Source of the DNA: Nitratireductor kimnyeongensis
Lineage (GTDB): Bacteria; Pseudomonadota; Alphaproteobacteria; Rhizobiales; Rhizobiaceae
DNA: 64,000 nt
Assembly: GCF_019891395.1 (NCBI RefSeq)
Contig: NZ_CP078143.1
Coordinates: 682,001-746,000, forward strand
Reading direction: 5' to 3'
A model generated the notes under the pieces. It made no database searches and was not told the DNA's origin. It worked only from the letters and a program-made list of their open reading frames with translations. This document shows, piece after piece, positions 17,120 to 26,195 of this stretch. How positions within the stretch are numbered: the first letter of the stretch is position 1; each line of letters begins with the position of its first letter. The position numbers and the translations under genes are program-made.

Positions 17120-17940
17120 TCTCCGACGTTGCTGGCTGCGGGCTCTTTACGGCCCAGAAGGTCATAGAGTTTCTCGGTCACCGGCAAGGCCACAAAGATG
17201 CACAGGTAAAGGCCGGTTGCATATGTCAGAACATTGCTGGCCCCGGCGAGAGCAAGAATTTGCTCTTCCATCGCCGGTACGGCGTGAGACAACGCGCCGG
17301 AGCAAGCCGCCATCATCGAACCCGATCCGATGCCGCACGCCATCGCTAGCGCCTCGATGCTGAACCAGCCAGAGGTCGCAAGAAGCGATGCGAGAATGGC
17401 AAAAATGAAGGTCCCGAAAAGCGTACCGATGACATAGACGCCCATAACGCCGGCACCCTCGGCGGATTTCAGCCCGTATTTGTCGGCGATGATCGCGATG
17501 TTCGGTTCACGGGCGACGGAGAATGTGGCGCCCACTGCCTCACGCCCCATACCGAGCACCAGAACGGCAACCGGGAAAGCAAGCAGGATCGTGCCCAGAT
17601 TACCGAGCTCCTGCAAGATCAACGCAGGCCCCGCGGCAATGATCTTTTCCATTGACGGACCGATGATCGTCCCGAATTTGGCGATGAACGGCATGATTGC
17701 GATCACGATCAGCGGTGACGCAGCACGGACCTCACGTTGCCCCATCCAGCCTTCCACCTTGCGAATGACGTTGGGATTGAGAATGAGCCCCATCACGAAG
17801 GCATACAGCAGTGGCAGAAGCAGGATCGAGCCGATGCCGATCGGCACGGCTATTACGCCGATGGCCTCTGCGATGATGGTAATGACCACCACGCTCAGAT
17901 GAAGGCGCCAGTCCAACAATCTGTCTTTCGTCTTTTCCAT
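17116..17940 (-). CDS. DUF3100 family membrane protein, putative transporter subunit
   Basis: The 274-residue protein has a basic N-terminus (MEKTKDRLLDWRLH) and about eight hydrophobic segments, matching DUF3100 membrane proteins. GREAVGATFSVAREPNIAIIADKYGL and GIGSGSMMAACSGALSHA are its glycine/serine-rich loops, of the kind that line substrate sites in secondary carriers. The frame extends upstream to 18150, but GAGGGG precedes the ATG at 17940. The ALDH terminator at 17993-18018 falls just upstream, so transcription of the pair may need partial read-through or its own promoter. Import of the amidohydrolase substrate is a reasonable inference. Confidence 0.78.
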   Translation of the reverse strand: MEKTKDRLLDWRLHLSVVVITIIAEAIGVIAVPIGIGSILLLPLLYAFVMGLILNPNVIRKVEGWMGQREVRAASPLIVIAIMPFIAKFGTIIGPSMEKIIAAGPALILQELGNLGTILLAFPVAVLVLGMGREAVGATFSVAREPNIAIIADKYGLKSAEGAGVMGVYVIGTLFGTFIFAILASLLATSGWFSIEALAMACGIGSGSMMAACSGALSHAVPAMEEQILALAGASNVLTYATGLYLCIFVALPVTEKLYDLLGRKEPAASNVGE

Positions 17941-17992
17941 TGAGATCCCCTCTCGTAAGCCCGCCCCATTCTTAACGCGGGCCGGGATGGAA

Positions 17993-18018
17993 CAAAGGGC
18001 GGCCCCGAGGGACCGCCC
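17993..18018 (-). terminator. Rho-independent-like terminator after the aldehyde dehydrogenase gene
   Basis: On the minus strand GGGCGGTCC pairs with GGGCCGCCC around a tiny loop (nine or more pairs including one G-T). It is followed by TTTGTT. It starts eight bases after the ALDH stop. The T-run is short, so efficiency is uncertain. Confidence 0.55.
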
Positions 18019-18025
18019 ATGCGGT

Positions 18026-19570
18026 TCAGCCCGGCGCGTAACCGAAGCCGATGGTTGGATCGGATGCGGTCTCGACCCAGACTGATTTGGTGGTCGTGTA
18101 GGCAGCAAGCGCCTCCCGACCGGAAGAGCGCCCATAACCCGACTGGCCAAAACCGCCGAAAGGCGACATCACATGGATTGTCTTGTAGCTATTGATCCAG
18201 AAGGTGCCTGCACGAACTTTTGCTGCAATGCGGTGCGCGCGGCCCACATCCTTGGTCCATACCGCTCCCGCCAGGCCATAGGGCGTGTCGTTGGCAAGCG
18301 CCACCGCTTCTTCCTCATCCTCAAAGGAAAGAACGGATAGCACGGGGCCAAACACCTCCTCACGCGCGATCTCCATCTCGCGCGATACCTGATCGAGAAT
18401 TGTCGGAGCATAGAAAAAACCGTCGGTATCGCTCAGAGCCTTCGGCTTGAAGCCACCGGTTTCCAGATGCGCGCCTTCCGAAACGGCGGCGCGTACCATA
18501 GTGTCCACCTTGTTCCACTGGCGGGCATTGTTGATCGGGCCGATCTGCGTGGACGGGTCGAGCGGCATGCCGACTGGAATTCGGGCACTGGCGTGCGCCA
18601 GTTTTTCAACCATCTCGGCGTGCACGCTGCGATGAACCAGAAGCCGGGAACCCGCCACGCAGCTTTGACCGCACGCGGCGAAGATCGCCGCCTGCGCACC
18701 GGCCACGGCACGGTCGATATCCGCATCGGAAAACACGATGTTTGCGGATTTCCCCCCCAATTCCAGGATCGAGGGGATGAGACGCCGCGCCGCGGCAGAC
18801 GCGATCGCCGCACCGCCCGCGGCCGAGCCGACGAACACCACCAGACCCGTCGCGGGGTGTTCGATCATCTTCTGTCCGGCCGTCGGCCCCTGCCCTGCAA
18901 TCACGTTGACGAGCCCCTTCGGCGCACCTGCCTTGACGCACAGAGCCGCGATGACGAGCGAGCTCAACGGGGTCAGCTCGGAAGGTTTGAGCATCACCGC
19001 ATTGCCCGCACAGATCGCAGGCGCCACCTGCCAGCAGCAGGTGAAAAGCGGCGCATTCCAGGGGGTAATCTGGGAAACCACGCCGATTGGCTCGTGGCGG
19101 GTGTAGTTGAGGTGGCTTGATGGTACCGGGATCACGTCGCCACTGATCTTGTCACACCAGCCCGCATAATATTCGAACATCTCGGCCATGCGAGCCGGCT
19201 CGCCGGCGGCATCGCGGATCGGACGGCCCGCCGAGATCGCCTCAAGCCGGGAAAGCGGCTCCGCATGCGCGCGAATCTGGCGCGCGATCTCGAACATGAT
19301 ACGCCCGCGTTCCGCGGCTGACTTGCCCCACCATTCGCGCTGCGCAGCGACTGCCGCTTCGGCAGCTTTTTCCACCACGGGTGCTCCGGCGTCCGAGAAC
19401 TCGGCAAAGGCCTTTCCAGTGGCCGGATCGGTCAGAACAAGGGTCTCGCCATCACCCGGCATCAACCCTCCGGCAACGTGATTTTGTATCTCGGCGCTGC
19501 CAAGAAACTCAGTGAGCAGCCGCGCGATTTCTGTGCGCGTTTCGGTTGCGGGGATCATGTCGTCAGCCAT
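18026..19570 (-). CDS. Aldehyde dehydrogenase family protein
   Basis: The 514-residue NAD(P)-dependent aldehyde dehydrogenase has ITPWNAPL with the oxyanion Asn, LELGGKSA with the general-base Glu, GQSCVAGSR with the catalytic Cys, and EEVFGPVLSV and SPFGGFGQSGYGR near the C-terminus. It oxidises an aldehyde to the acid. The frame is open to 19633, but the ATG at 19570 gives a normal N-terminus and overlaps the preceding 3-hydroxyisobutyrate-dehydrogenase-like gene by eight bases. The pair suggests a hydroxy acid or alcohol is oxidised to an aldehyde and then to an acid. The physiological aldehyde is unknown. Confidence 0.92.
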   Translation of the reverse strand: MADDMIPATETRTEIARLLTEFLGSAEIQNHVAGGLMPGDGETLVLTDPATGKAFAEFSDAGAPVVEKAAEAAVAAQREWWGKSAAERGRIMFEIARQIRAHAEPLSRLEAISAGRPIRDAAGEPARMAEMFEYYAGWCDKISGDVIPVPSSHLNYTRHEPIGVVSQITPWNAPLFTCCWQVAPAICAGNAVMLKPSELTPLSSLVIAALCVKAGAPKGLVNVIAGQGPTAGQKMIEHPATGLVVFVGSAAGGAAIASAAARRLIPSILELGGKSANIVFSDADIDRAVAGAQAAIFAACGQSCVAGSRLLVHRSVHAEMVEKLAHASARIPVGMPLDPSTQIGPINNARQWNKVDTMVRAAVSEGAHLETGGFKPKALSDTDGFFYAPTILDQVSREMEIAREEVFGPVLSVLSFEDEEEAVALANDTPYGLAGAVWTKDVGRAHRIAAKVRAGTFWINSYKTIHVMSPFGGFGQSGYGRSSGREALAAYTTTKSVWVETASDPTIGFGYAPG

Positions 19571-20450
19571 TCGTCTTCTCTTCCGTACCGGCCGCAACAC
19601 GGCCAAGCAGCATAAAATCCTGATCGTCGGCAATGCCCGAGCTTTCCTCGGACCACAGTTTCGCGACCAATTCCGAGACTGGCATGGAACAGTCGCTGTC
19701 TCGCGCCAGTTCGAGAGCCAGTCTCACATCCTTGCGCATCAGACCCGCAGAAAATCCGCTGTCGAAACTGCCGGTCAAAACCCAATTGGGAAAATGGATC
19801 TCGCTCAGCGCGCTCCGTCCCGTGGCGCTGTTAATGACGGAAAGCGCGTCCTCGGCCGGAAGCCCAGATGCCTCTGCAAGGCGCAGCCCCTCCGCCGTGG
19901 TGAGCATATGGCAGGCCACCAGCATATTGTTGACGAGCTTCGCGATATTGCCGGCCCCGCTTGGCCCGACATGGATCACCTTGGAGGCTAGCGCATCAAG
20001 AACCGGATTGGCCTGCGCGACCCATTGCGCATCACCACCCAGCATCACCGAAAGGGAACCGCTTGCCGCGCCCTGCGGACCGCCACTGACAGGCGCATCA
20101 AGAAAACCGTGGCCGATCTCGGAGAGTTTTGCCGCAAGTCTACGGCTCACCGCCGCTTCAGACGTCGACGTGTCGATGATGATTTTTGGAGACTTGAAGG
20201 CACCTGCGGCCAGCCCGACCTCAATCGTCGCTTCGACATGGCTGGCAAGAGGCAATGAGAGGACAATCGCGTCGCTTGCTTCGATCACCCCGGCTGGGGT
20301 CTCTTGAGCAGCGATGCCGGCTTCTTTGGCTCTTGCCATGGCCTGAGGCGCAAGATCAAAAGCTGCCACCGAAAAGCCATTGGCCAGAAGAGAGCGGGCC
20401 ATGCCCATTCCCATCGCTCCAAGACCAATCACGCCGACCGACTGCGTCAT
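19563..20450 (-). CDS. 3-hydroxyisobutyrate dehydrogenase-family NAD(P)-dependent oxidoreductase
   Basis: The 295-residue beta-hydroxyacid dehydrogenase has the nucleotide site GVIGLGAMGMGMA at the N-terminus, the substrate motif DAPVSGGPQGA near 120-130, and the catalytic Lys in GNIAKLVNNML near 170. The family includes 3-hydroxyisobutyrate, tartronate-semialdehyde and L-threonate dehydrogenases; the sequence alone does not choose. GGGAGG precedes the ATG at 20450. It is translationally coupled to the ALDH gene, and a good LysR-type operator lies about 80-95 bases upstream at 20530-20546. Confidence 0.88.
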   Translation of the reverse strand: MTQSVGVIGLGAMGMGMARSLLANGFSVAAFDLAPQAMARAKEAGIAAQETPAGVIEASDAIVLSLPLASHVEATIEVGLAAGAFKSPKIIIDTSTSEAAVSRRLAAKLSEIGHGFLDAPVSGGPQGAASGSLSVMLGGDAQWVAQANPVLDALASKVIHVGPSGAGNIAKLVNNMLVACHMLTTAEGLRLAEASGLPAEDALSVINSATGRSALSEIHFPNWVLTGSFDSGFSAGLMRKDVRLALELARDSDCSMPVSELVAKLWSEESSGIADDQDFMLLGRVAAGTEEKTNG

Positions 20451-20529
20451 GCCACCTCCCATCCACTTGGTGTTCATGACACTGCGGTGACAGAGTGTTG
20501 TTGAGTAGACGCCGATTCAGGGACGTTGC

Positions 20530-20546
20530 GTTGCCATTTTGGCAAC
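20530..20546. promoter_or_regulatory. LysR-type operator upstream of the dehydrogenase operon
   Basis: GTTGCCA-TTT-TGGCAAC is a perfect 7-base inverted repeat and contains the T-N11-A core expected of LysR-type regulators. It lies between the lysR stop and the HIBADH-like gene, about 80-96 bases upstream of that ATG, which is a normal place for an activator site. Confidence 0.6.
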
Positions 20547-20556
20547 ACAAGATGCA

Positions 20557-21465
20557 TTATTCACGGAATGCCGACATGTTTGCGGCGAGATATTCCACCG
20601 TCGTCGAAGCTGACTGCGGCAAGCGACGGCGGGCCCGCACCATAAGGTGCGCACTGACATGCCGCAGGCTTTCCTCATCAAGTTCGACAATCGCAACCTC
20701 ACCCCGCTCTGCCTGTATCGAAACGGAGAAGCGCGGAAGGAAGCTTCCGCCCATGCCCGCTCCCACATACCGGATCAGTGCGGCGATGGAAGAAGTCTCC
20801 ACCTGCGGACGCAGCGCAAACCCGAGATCGCCGGCAGCGCGCGCGACCAGTACCCTGATGCCGTGACGGGCATCAAGAATGGCAAAGGGATGATCCAGCA
20901 TTTCAGCAAGCCGAACGGACCGGCGTTCAGCGAGCGGGGATTGAACCGGGACCACACCGCAGAGCGGTTGCCTTGCAAGCGCAACGGCGCGTGTCGCCTC
21001 CATAGGGACAGGATTGTAGGCGATGCCCAGATCCGCGTCCCCTTCAACCACCTGGCGCTGGATTTCCTCCGTTCCGGCAATATTGATTCGAAACCTCAGG
21101 TGAGGATGTTTCTCCGCGAGCGGTGCAAGGCCGTTCTGCATCAGATCTGCGGCAAACCCTTCGCCGACCGCGATACGCACCACCTGCCCGCCCGAAGCTC
21201 TGAACTTGCCGAGCTGATCGAGCAGAAACGTCTCTTCATCCTGCCGGACAAGCGCATGTTCACGCACCAGCCGCCCTGCATCCGTGAGCACGATGCCCTG
21301 TGCGCTGCGTTCCACGAGACCAACACCCAGCCGCGCTTCCACTTCAGCCAGCTTGCGGCTGATCGCCGAGGGCGCAACATTCAGCCGTTCGGCGGCACGA
21401 CGGATCGATCCCTCACGGGCAACGACCAGAAACGCCCTCAAAAAGCGGCTGTCCAGAGCGTCCAT
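20557..21465 (-). CDS. LysR family transcriptional regulator
   Basis: The 302-residue regulator has an N-terminal winged helix (about 1-60; FLRAFLVVAREGSIRRAAERLNVAPSAISRKLAEVEARLG-type) and a periplasmic-binding-like effector domain from about 90. The ATG shares its A with the stop of the amidohydrolase gene (TGATG), so the regulator is co-translated with that enzyme rather than divergently placed as is common. The inverted repeat at 20530-20546, just beyond its stop, is the likely target. Effector: probably the amidohydrolase product or substrate (inference). Confidence 0.9.
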   Translation of the reverse strand: MDALDSRFLRAFLVVAREGSIRRAAERLNVAPSAISRKLAEVEARLGVGLVERSAQGIVLTDAGRLVREHALVRQDEETFLLDQLGKFRASGGQVVRIAVGEGFAADLMQNGLAPLAEKHPHLRFRINIAGTEEIQRQVVEGDADLGIAYNPVPMEATRAVALARQPLCGVVPVQSPLAERRSVRLAEMLDHPFAILDARHGIRVLVARAAGDLGFALRPQVETSSIAALIRYVGAGMGGSFLPRFSVSIQAERGEVAIVELDEESLRHVSAHLMVRARRRLPQSASTTVEYLAANMSAFRE

Positions 21466-22604
21466 CAGCCTGAAAGAGCCTGCCGCGTCAATCGCACCCA
21501 GTATTCGGCGCCCGTTGGCAGCACTTCGTCATTGAAATCAAACCGAGGAGAATGAAGTCCCGGGTTTTCACCCTGGCGCGCCGCGCCCAGCCAGATATAC
21601 GCTCCGGGTTTTTCGTTCAGCATGAAAGCGAAATCTTCCGACGCCATGCTTGGTCCGGCCTCTCCCGCATCGAGCCCCATCGCCTCCCCCACACGCCTGG
21701 CAAGTCCTGCCTCGGCTGCACTGTTGACGGCCGCAGGATAGCGTCGCTGATAATCGATGTTCGCCCGGCAACCATGTGCCGCGGCAATGCCCTGGGCCAC
21801 TTCTGCCAGCCTCGTTTCGATTTCGTCTCCTGCCTCGGATTGGAACCAGCGGGTCGTTCCACACACGACCGCACGGTCGGGGCAGACATTGAATGCAGAG
21901 CCGGTGTGAATCTGTGTCACTGAAACGACGCCCGGCACGAGCGGAGACAACCGGCGCGCCGGCAATTCCTGCAGCGCTGTGGCGATACGCGATGCTGCGG
22001 CCACCACGCCATCGCTCTGCTCAGGCATCGCGCCGTGTCCGCCACGTCCCTCAATGGTGATCTCGAAAATCGCGAAGGCTGCCATCATTTCTCCGTCGCG
22101 GGCGACAAGCCGCCCTGGTGCGAGACCTGGCCAATTGTGAATCCCGAAAACGCTGTCGCATGGATGCTGGCGAAAAAGTCCCTCTTCAATCATCACGCGC
22201 GCGCCACCATCGTTCTCTTCCGCTGGCTGGAAAATCAGGGTCACGTTTCCGCCGGTCACACCTTCAGACGCCATCTGACGCGCAGCCAGAAGCAACATCG
22301 CCGTATGTCCGTCATGCCCGCAGGCGTGCATCTTGCCAGGGTAGCTCGACGCGTACTCCAGTCCCGTCGTTTCCTCGATGGGCAGCGCATCGATATCCGC
22401 CCGCAGACCAATCGAGGGGCCCCCGTCACCCAACCGCGCGACCACGCCGGTCTTCGCAAGCCCGGTTTGAACCTGCCAGCCCCAGCCCTCCAGGAGACCG
22501 GCGATGAACTTCGAAGTACGCTCTTCCTGAAATCCAAGTTCGGGATGACGATGCAGGTTGCGACGCCACGCAATGGCCTCGTCAATGTGAGCGCTTTCGA
22601 ACAT
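21465..22604 (-). CDS. M20 family amidohydrolase (hippurate/N-acyl-amino-acid hydrolase-like)
   Basis: The 379-residue M20D metallopeptidase-family enzyme shows RRNLHRHPELGFQE near 14-27, metal ligands C95 and H97 in HACGHDGH, PAEEN with the catalytic/ligand glutamates near 129-130, H156, and SEDF near the C-terminus. Such enzymes split N-acyl amino acids, hippurate or related amides into an acid and an amino acid. The frame is open to 22682; the ATG at 22604 has GGGTGG upstream. It is coupled to lysR and heads a run that continues into dehydrogenases and a putative carrier, so it probably starts the degradation of an imported amide. Confidence 0.9.
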   Translation of the reverse strand: MFESAHIDEAIAWRRNLHRHPELGFQEERTSKFIAGLLEGWGWQVQTGLAKTGVVARLGDGGPSIGLRADIDALPIEETTGLEYASSYPGKMHACGHDGHTAMLLLAARQMASEGVTGGNVTLIFQPAEENDGGARVMIEEGLFRQHPCDSVFGIHNWPGLAPGRLVARDGEMMAAFAIFEITIEGRGGHGAMPEQSDGVVAAASRIATALQELPARRLSPLVPGVVSVTQIHTGSAFNVCPDRAVVCGTTRWFQSEAGDEIETRLAEVAQGIAAAHGCRANIDYQRRYPAAVNSAAEAGLARRVGEAMGLDAGEAGPSMASEDFAFMLNEKPGAYIWLGAARQGENPGLHSPRFDFNDEVLPTGAEYWVRLTRQALSG

Positions 22605-22789
22605 TTTCCACCCTTTCCGGATTGTCTTTTGAACGCGGCCGATGGGCGCGCGCACGACAGCACGTGAAAGAGACGCCCGCAATTGTCAAGAACAGGCGCT
22701 CATCACCCATTCGTCGGAAAAGGCCCCGTGCGCGCCTCCAGAATTGCCACGACGGCTATCCGACCACTCGCGATGCCTTGGTGGAAATT

Positions 22790-23428
22790 TCAACCAGTCA
22801 AAGCGCGGTCATAGGCCTCTACGGTTTTGCGTGCCCTCGCTCTCACTATATCAACGGCGTCACCCGGTCGATAAAGCCCCGTTCCCAGACCGAATGCGCG
22901 CACGCCGATCCCGAAATAATCGGCCAGCGTGGCATCGGAGACACCGCCCACGGCACACACCACAGCACTCTTCGGTAAAATTGCCTTGATAGCGGCAATG
23001 CCGGATACGCCAAGCGCGGATGCCGGGAAAAACTTAAGCGCCGAAGCCCCGCATTTGTGCGCCAGAAGGGCTTCGCTGGGCGTGAAAACACCGGGCATGG
23101 AGATCATGCCGAGCGACACGCTGTGCCGGATCACCTCCGGGTCCGTATTCGGGCTGACGACCAGCCGGCCGCCGATATCATGCAATCGCGCGACGTCCTC
23201 AACGGTGAGCACCGTACCGGCACCGACAAGCGCCCGGTCTTCCGCTATTGCTAGGGCTGTTTCAATGGACTGGAACGGTTCCGGCGAATTCAGCGGCACC
23301 TCGATGGAGGTGATGCCTTCATCGATGAGCATCTCGGTCATGGCCGCAACTTCCGAAGGACGAATGCCACGCAGGATCGCCACCAGGGCCCGCTTCTCCC
23401 CCGGCCAATTCCCATCTCGCTCTGGCAT
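22790..23428 (-). CDS. dgoA: 2-dehydro-3-deoxy-6-phosphogalactonate aldolase
   Basis: The 212-residue class I aldolase of the KDPG/KDPGal family cleaves 2-keto-3-deoxy-6-phosphogalactonate to pyruvate and glyceraldehyde-3-phosphate. Visible marks are AILRGIRPSEV at the N-terminus, SIEVPLNSP with the conserved Glu, VGAGTVLT, SPNTDPEV, and ALKFFPA with the Schiff-base Lys. The start at 23428 has TTGGAG nine bases upstream and lies two bases after the dgoK stop. It is the last gene of the araFGH-SDR-dgoK-dgoA operon. Its neighbours fix the galactose isomer rather than KDPG. Confidence 0.93.
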   Translation of the reverse strand: MPERDGNWPGEKRALVAILRGIRPSEVAAMTEMLIDEGITSIEVPLNSPEPFQSIETALAIAEDRALVGAGTVLTVEDVARLHDIGGRLVVSPNTDPEVIRHSVSLGMISMPGVFTPSEALLAHKCGASALKFFPASALGVSGIAAIKAILPKSAVVCAVGGVSDATLADYFGIGVRAFGLGTGLYRPGDAVDIVRARARKTVEAYDRALTG

Positions 23429-23430
23429 GT

Positions 23431-24351
23431 CTATTCGCTCCAAATTCGTTTCGCTGACCTGAAAAGTCCTGCCCGTGAGGCTTCTCCCGCATCTTTTGAG
23501 ACAACCTGGAAGCCCTGTTTTTCCATGGCGGTCGCGTACAACGTCTTGATCGGATCTGATGCGATCAGCGTAACCCGATCATCCATACCGAAAAGCTCTC
23601 GCGCGGCAGAGACCTCGCCGCCGATCAAAAGACCGGAAAGGTGTGCGGCACCATCGCCGCGGGATTCCAGCCCAAGCAATTGTGCAGCACGGACACCGAA
23701 GAACCCGGAAAGGACAGCGTGCGCCTGTCCTTCGGTGCGTTCCAGCGCGGACTGGAATGCTGCGGCATCTGACGAGACAACGGCTTTCTCCTCGATCGCG
23801 TGCTGCAGAATTCCATGCTTCGTCAGCAACGAAAAAAGCTCTCCGGTCATGAACGTGCTGAAACGCGTAACCACACCGTTCTCAATCTCGACCCATTTGC
23901 TATGCGTCCCCGGCATGCAAACCAACGCATTGCCGCTCTCGCTCACAGCACCCAGCAATTGTGTTTCCTCGCCGCGCATGACGTTCGGTGCCTGCGGGTC
24001 GTTCAGCGAAATCCCGGGCAGGATACGAACATCATTCTTGGCATCGGCAACTCGTACAGACTGTGTCGGCAAAGCCTCGAGGCTCGCGGGAACCTCCACA
24101 TAAGGTGCCTCCAGCCACCCCTGCCTGGCACCCGCCATCCCGCAGATCATGACAGGCGTTTCAGCAGGTGCTTCCACCTTTGCCAGATGCGCTTCAAGAA
24201 CCGGCGCAAAGCCCGTATTCGCGCAATGCATCATGCCCTCTTCGCTCCTGCTGGATGCGACGACGGCACCCTCGGCATCCAGAAGCCAAAGGCGAAAACT
24301 GCTCGTGCCCCAGTCAACGGCAGCGCAGAACGGACGGGAAAGGTCGGTCAT
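23431..24351 (-). CDS. dgoK: 2-dehydro-3-deoxygalactonokinase
   Basis: The 306-residue kinase phosphorylates 2-keto-3-deoxygalactonate at C6. It belongs to the DgoK family (ASKHA fold): AAVDWGTSSFRLWLLD near the N-terminus is the phosphate-1 loop, GMAGARQGW near 70, PGTHSKWVEIENG near 145, and GEVSAAREL near the C-terminus. Upstream is the sugar dehydrogenase (10-bp gap) and downstream is dgoA (2-bp gap). All three fit the De Ley-Doudoroff route. Confidence 0.92.
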   Translation of the reverse strand: MTDLSRPFCAAVDWGTSSFRLWLLDAEGAVVASSRSEEGMMHCANTGFAPVLEAHLAKVEAPAETPVMICGMAGARQGWLEAPYVEVPASLEALPTQSVRVADAKNDVRILPGISLNDPQAPNVMRGEETQLLGAVSESGNALVCMPGTHSKWVEIENGVVTRFSTFMTGELFSLLTKHGILQHAIEEKAVVSSDAAAFQSALERTEGQAHAVLSGFFGVRAAQLLGLESRGDGAAHLSGLLIGGEVSAARELFGMDDRVTLIASDPIKTLYATAMEKQGFQVVSKDAGEASRAGLFRSAKRIWSE

Positions 24352-24361
24352 GAAAGTGAAC

Positions 24362-25150
24362 TCAGGCCGGATGCTGCAAAACGCTCAGACCACCATCAAT
24401 AACGAGGCATGCGGCATTCATGAAGGGACATTCGTCGGAAATCATGAAAACCGACGCCATGGCGATCTCGTCGGGCGTTGCAATGCGACCGCCCGGATGC
24501 AGGGCCATGGTCTCTGCCCGCGCAGAATCCGGATCGGGGAAACTGTTCCAGTAGTCAACGTTTTTCTGCGTTTCGACATAACCCGGCGCGATGGCATTCA
24601 CCCGCACCCCCCTGCCCGCATATTCCAGCGCCAGCGCCTTCGTCATGCCCAGAAGCGCGTGCTTGGCCACCGGATACGGGAAGGTGTGCGGAATGATCGT
24701 GAAGCTGTGGGTCGAGGCGATGTTGAGGATCGCGCCGCCGCCCGCTGCAATCATGCCGGGCAAAAGCGAGCGGCAGCAATGCCATGCTCCCTTCAGATTG
24801 ATGTCGAAACAGCGCGCCCATTCTTCATCGTCGGTCTCGAGCGGTTCATGGAAGACGTTGACACCGGCATTGTTGATAAGCGCATTCGGAATACCGATTG
24901 TCTGCACGGCCATATCCGCCGCGGCCTTGATCGCAGAGGCGTCCGAGATATCGGCGACAGCATGGGCCAGCCGACCGTCAGCCTGATCGAGTTCGACGAC
25001 TGTCTGCTCGAGAAGTGCTTCATCCCTGTCCACCAGGAACAAAGAAGCCCCTTCCCGCAGGCAGGCTTCGGCTATCGCCCGCCCTATGCCCTGAGCGGCA
25101 CCTGTCAGAAAAATGCGCTTGCCGCTCAACCGTCCCTGTCCAGATGTCAT
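24362..25150 (-). CDS. SDR sugar dehydrogenase, probable D-galactose 1-dehydrogenase
   Basis: The 262-residue classical SDR has TGAAQGIG near 16-23, an acidic residue after strand 2 (LVDRD) favouring NAD, NNAG, and catalytic Tyr/Lys in YPVAK. GGGAGAG precedes the ATG at 25150. Its position between the araFGH transporter and dgoK-dgoA suggests it makes the first oxidation, D-galactose to galactonolactone. L-arabinose and L-fucose are possible alternative substrates of such enzymes. No lactonase gene is present nearby, so lactone opening may be spontaneous or encoded elsewhere. Confidence 0.8.
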   Translation of the reverse strand: MTSGQGRLSGKRIFLTGAAQGIGRAIAEACLREGASLFLVDRDEALLEQTVVELDQADGRLAHAVADISDASAIKAAADMAVQTIGIPNALINNAGVNVFHEPLETDDEEWARCFDINLKGAWHCCRSLLPGMIAAGGGAILNIASTHSFTIIPHTFPYPVAKHALLGMTKALALEYAGRGVRVNAIAPGYVETQKNVDYWNSFPDPDSARAETMALHPGGRIATPDEIAMASVFMISDECPFMNAACLVIDGGLSVLQHPA

Positions 25151-25233
25151 GCGATCTCTCCCGATATCCAAGGCGCTACCAAACGTTCGCTAAAAGGATG
25201 GCAAATCCAATATCTACAACACGCCATCCTGCA

Positions 25234-26184
25234 TCAACGACGCCCGATTGCGCTTGACCGCATATTGTCGAGCAGCACGGCAAGCAGGAGGATGAACCCA
25301 CGGACCACATATTGATAGAAAGCCTGAATATTCAGAAGGTTCATGACGTTCTCGGCAATGCCCATGATCATCACACCGACAATCACTCCGGTCATTGTTG
25401 CACGCCCGCCCGCCAGAGACACACCGCCAAGAACACAGGCGGAAATGACGGAGAGCTCAAGCCCCGTGGCCGCATTCGGCTGTCCGGATGTAATGCGGGA
25501 GGCAAGCAAAATGCCGGCGACCGCACAGATGAAGCCCTGTAGCGTGAAAATCCAGATCCGCATCCAGTCTACATTGACGCCCGCAAGCCGCGAAGCTTCC
25601 GGATTGCCGCCCATGGCGAGCGTGTTCTTGCCGAAGACCGTGCGGTTCAGGACAAATCCGAAAATGACGAAGAGAGCAGCCAGCACCCAGATCGGGGTCG
25701 GAACGCCCAGGAACTTGGAGAGGGCAAGCTGGTAGAACGTGGGATCGTCGATACCGACAGCCCGCCCGTCCGACGAGATGAGCGCCAGCCCGCGCACGAT
25801 CTGCATGGTCGCCAGCGTGGTAATCAGCGCATTGATGCGGAACTTGGCGATGACCACACCATTGAAAAGGCCGACCAGCGCTCCCGCAGCCAGCGCGGTC
25901 AGGATTCCGAGAAAGATGGATCCGGTGGCGTTCGACGCCATCACCGCAACCATGCCACAGAATGCGACATTGGAGCCGACGGAGAGATCGAAGTCCCGTG
26001 CTGCCAGGCAAAACATCATCGTGCAGGCAATCACACCAACGGTGACCACAGACTGCAAGAGACCGAGCATGTTGCGTTCGGTCAGGAAGTTGGGGACCGT
26101 CAGCGACACGAGCGCGAAGGCGAGAATGAAGATTACAAGCAGTCCCTGGTCGCCCAGGATGAGCTTTTTGATGGAAGTGGTCAT
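25234..26184 (-). CDS. araH: Sugar ABC transporter permease (AraH/RbsC-like)
   Basis: The 316-residue integral membrane protein has eight to ten helices and is of the BPD_transp_2 (RbsC/AraH) family. Typical landmarks are FCLAARDFDLSVGSNVAFCGM, GLFNGVVIAKFRINALITTLATMQIVRGLAL, and ASRITSGQPNAATGLELSVISACVLGGVSLAGG. It follows araG by 11 bp. Together with AraF and AraG it forms a CUT2-class importer for a monosaccharide, likely D-galactose/L-arabinose. An 83-bp gap separates it from the SDR gene. Confidence 0.9.
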   Translation of the reverse strand: MTTSIKKLILGDQGLLVIFILAFALVSLTVPNFLTERNMLGLLQSVVTVGVIACTMMFCLAARDFDLSVGSNVAFCGMVAVMASNATGSIFLGILTALAAGALVGLFNGVVIAKFRINALITTLATMQIVRGLALISSDGRAVGIDDPTFYQLALSKFLGVPTPIWVLAALFVIFGFVLNRTVFGKNTLAMGGNPEASRLAGVNVDWMRIWIFTLQGFICAVAGILLASRITSGQPNAATGLELSVISACVLGGVSLAGGRATMTGVIVGVMIMGIAENVMNLLNIQAFYQYVVRGFILLLAVLLDNMRSSAIGRR

Positions 26185-26195
26185 CGTGAAGCCTC

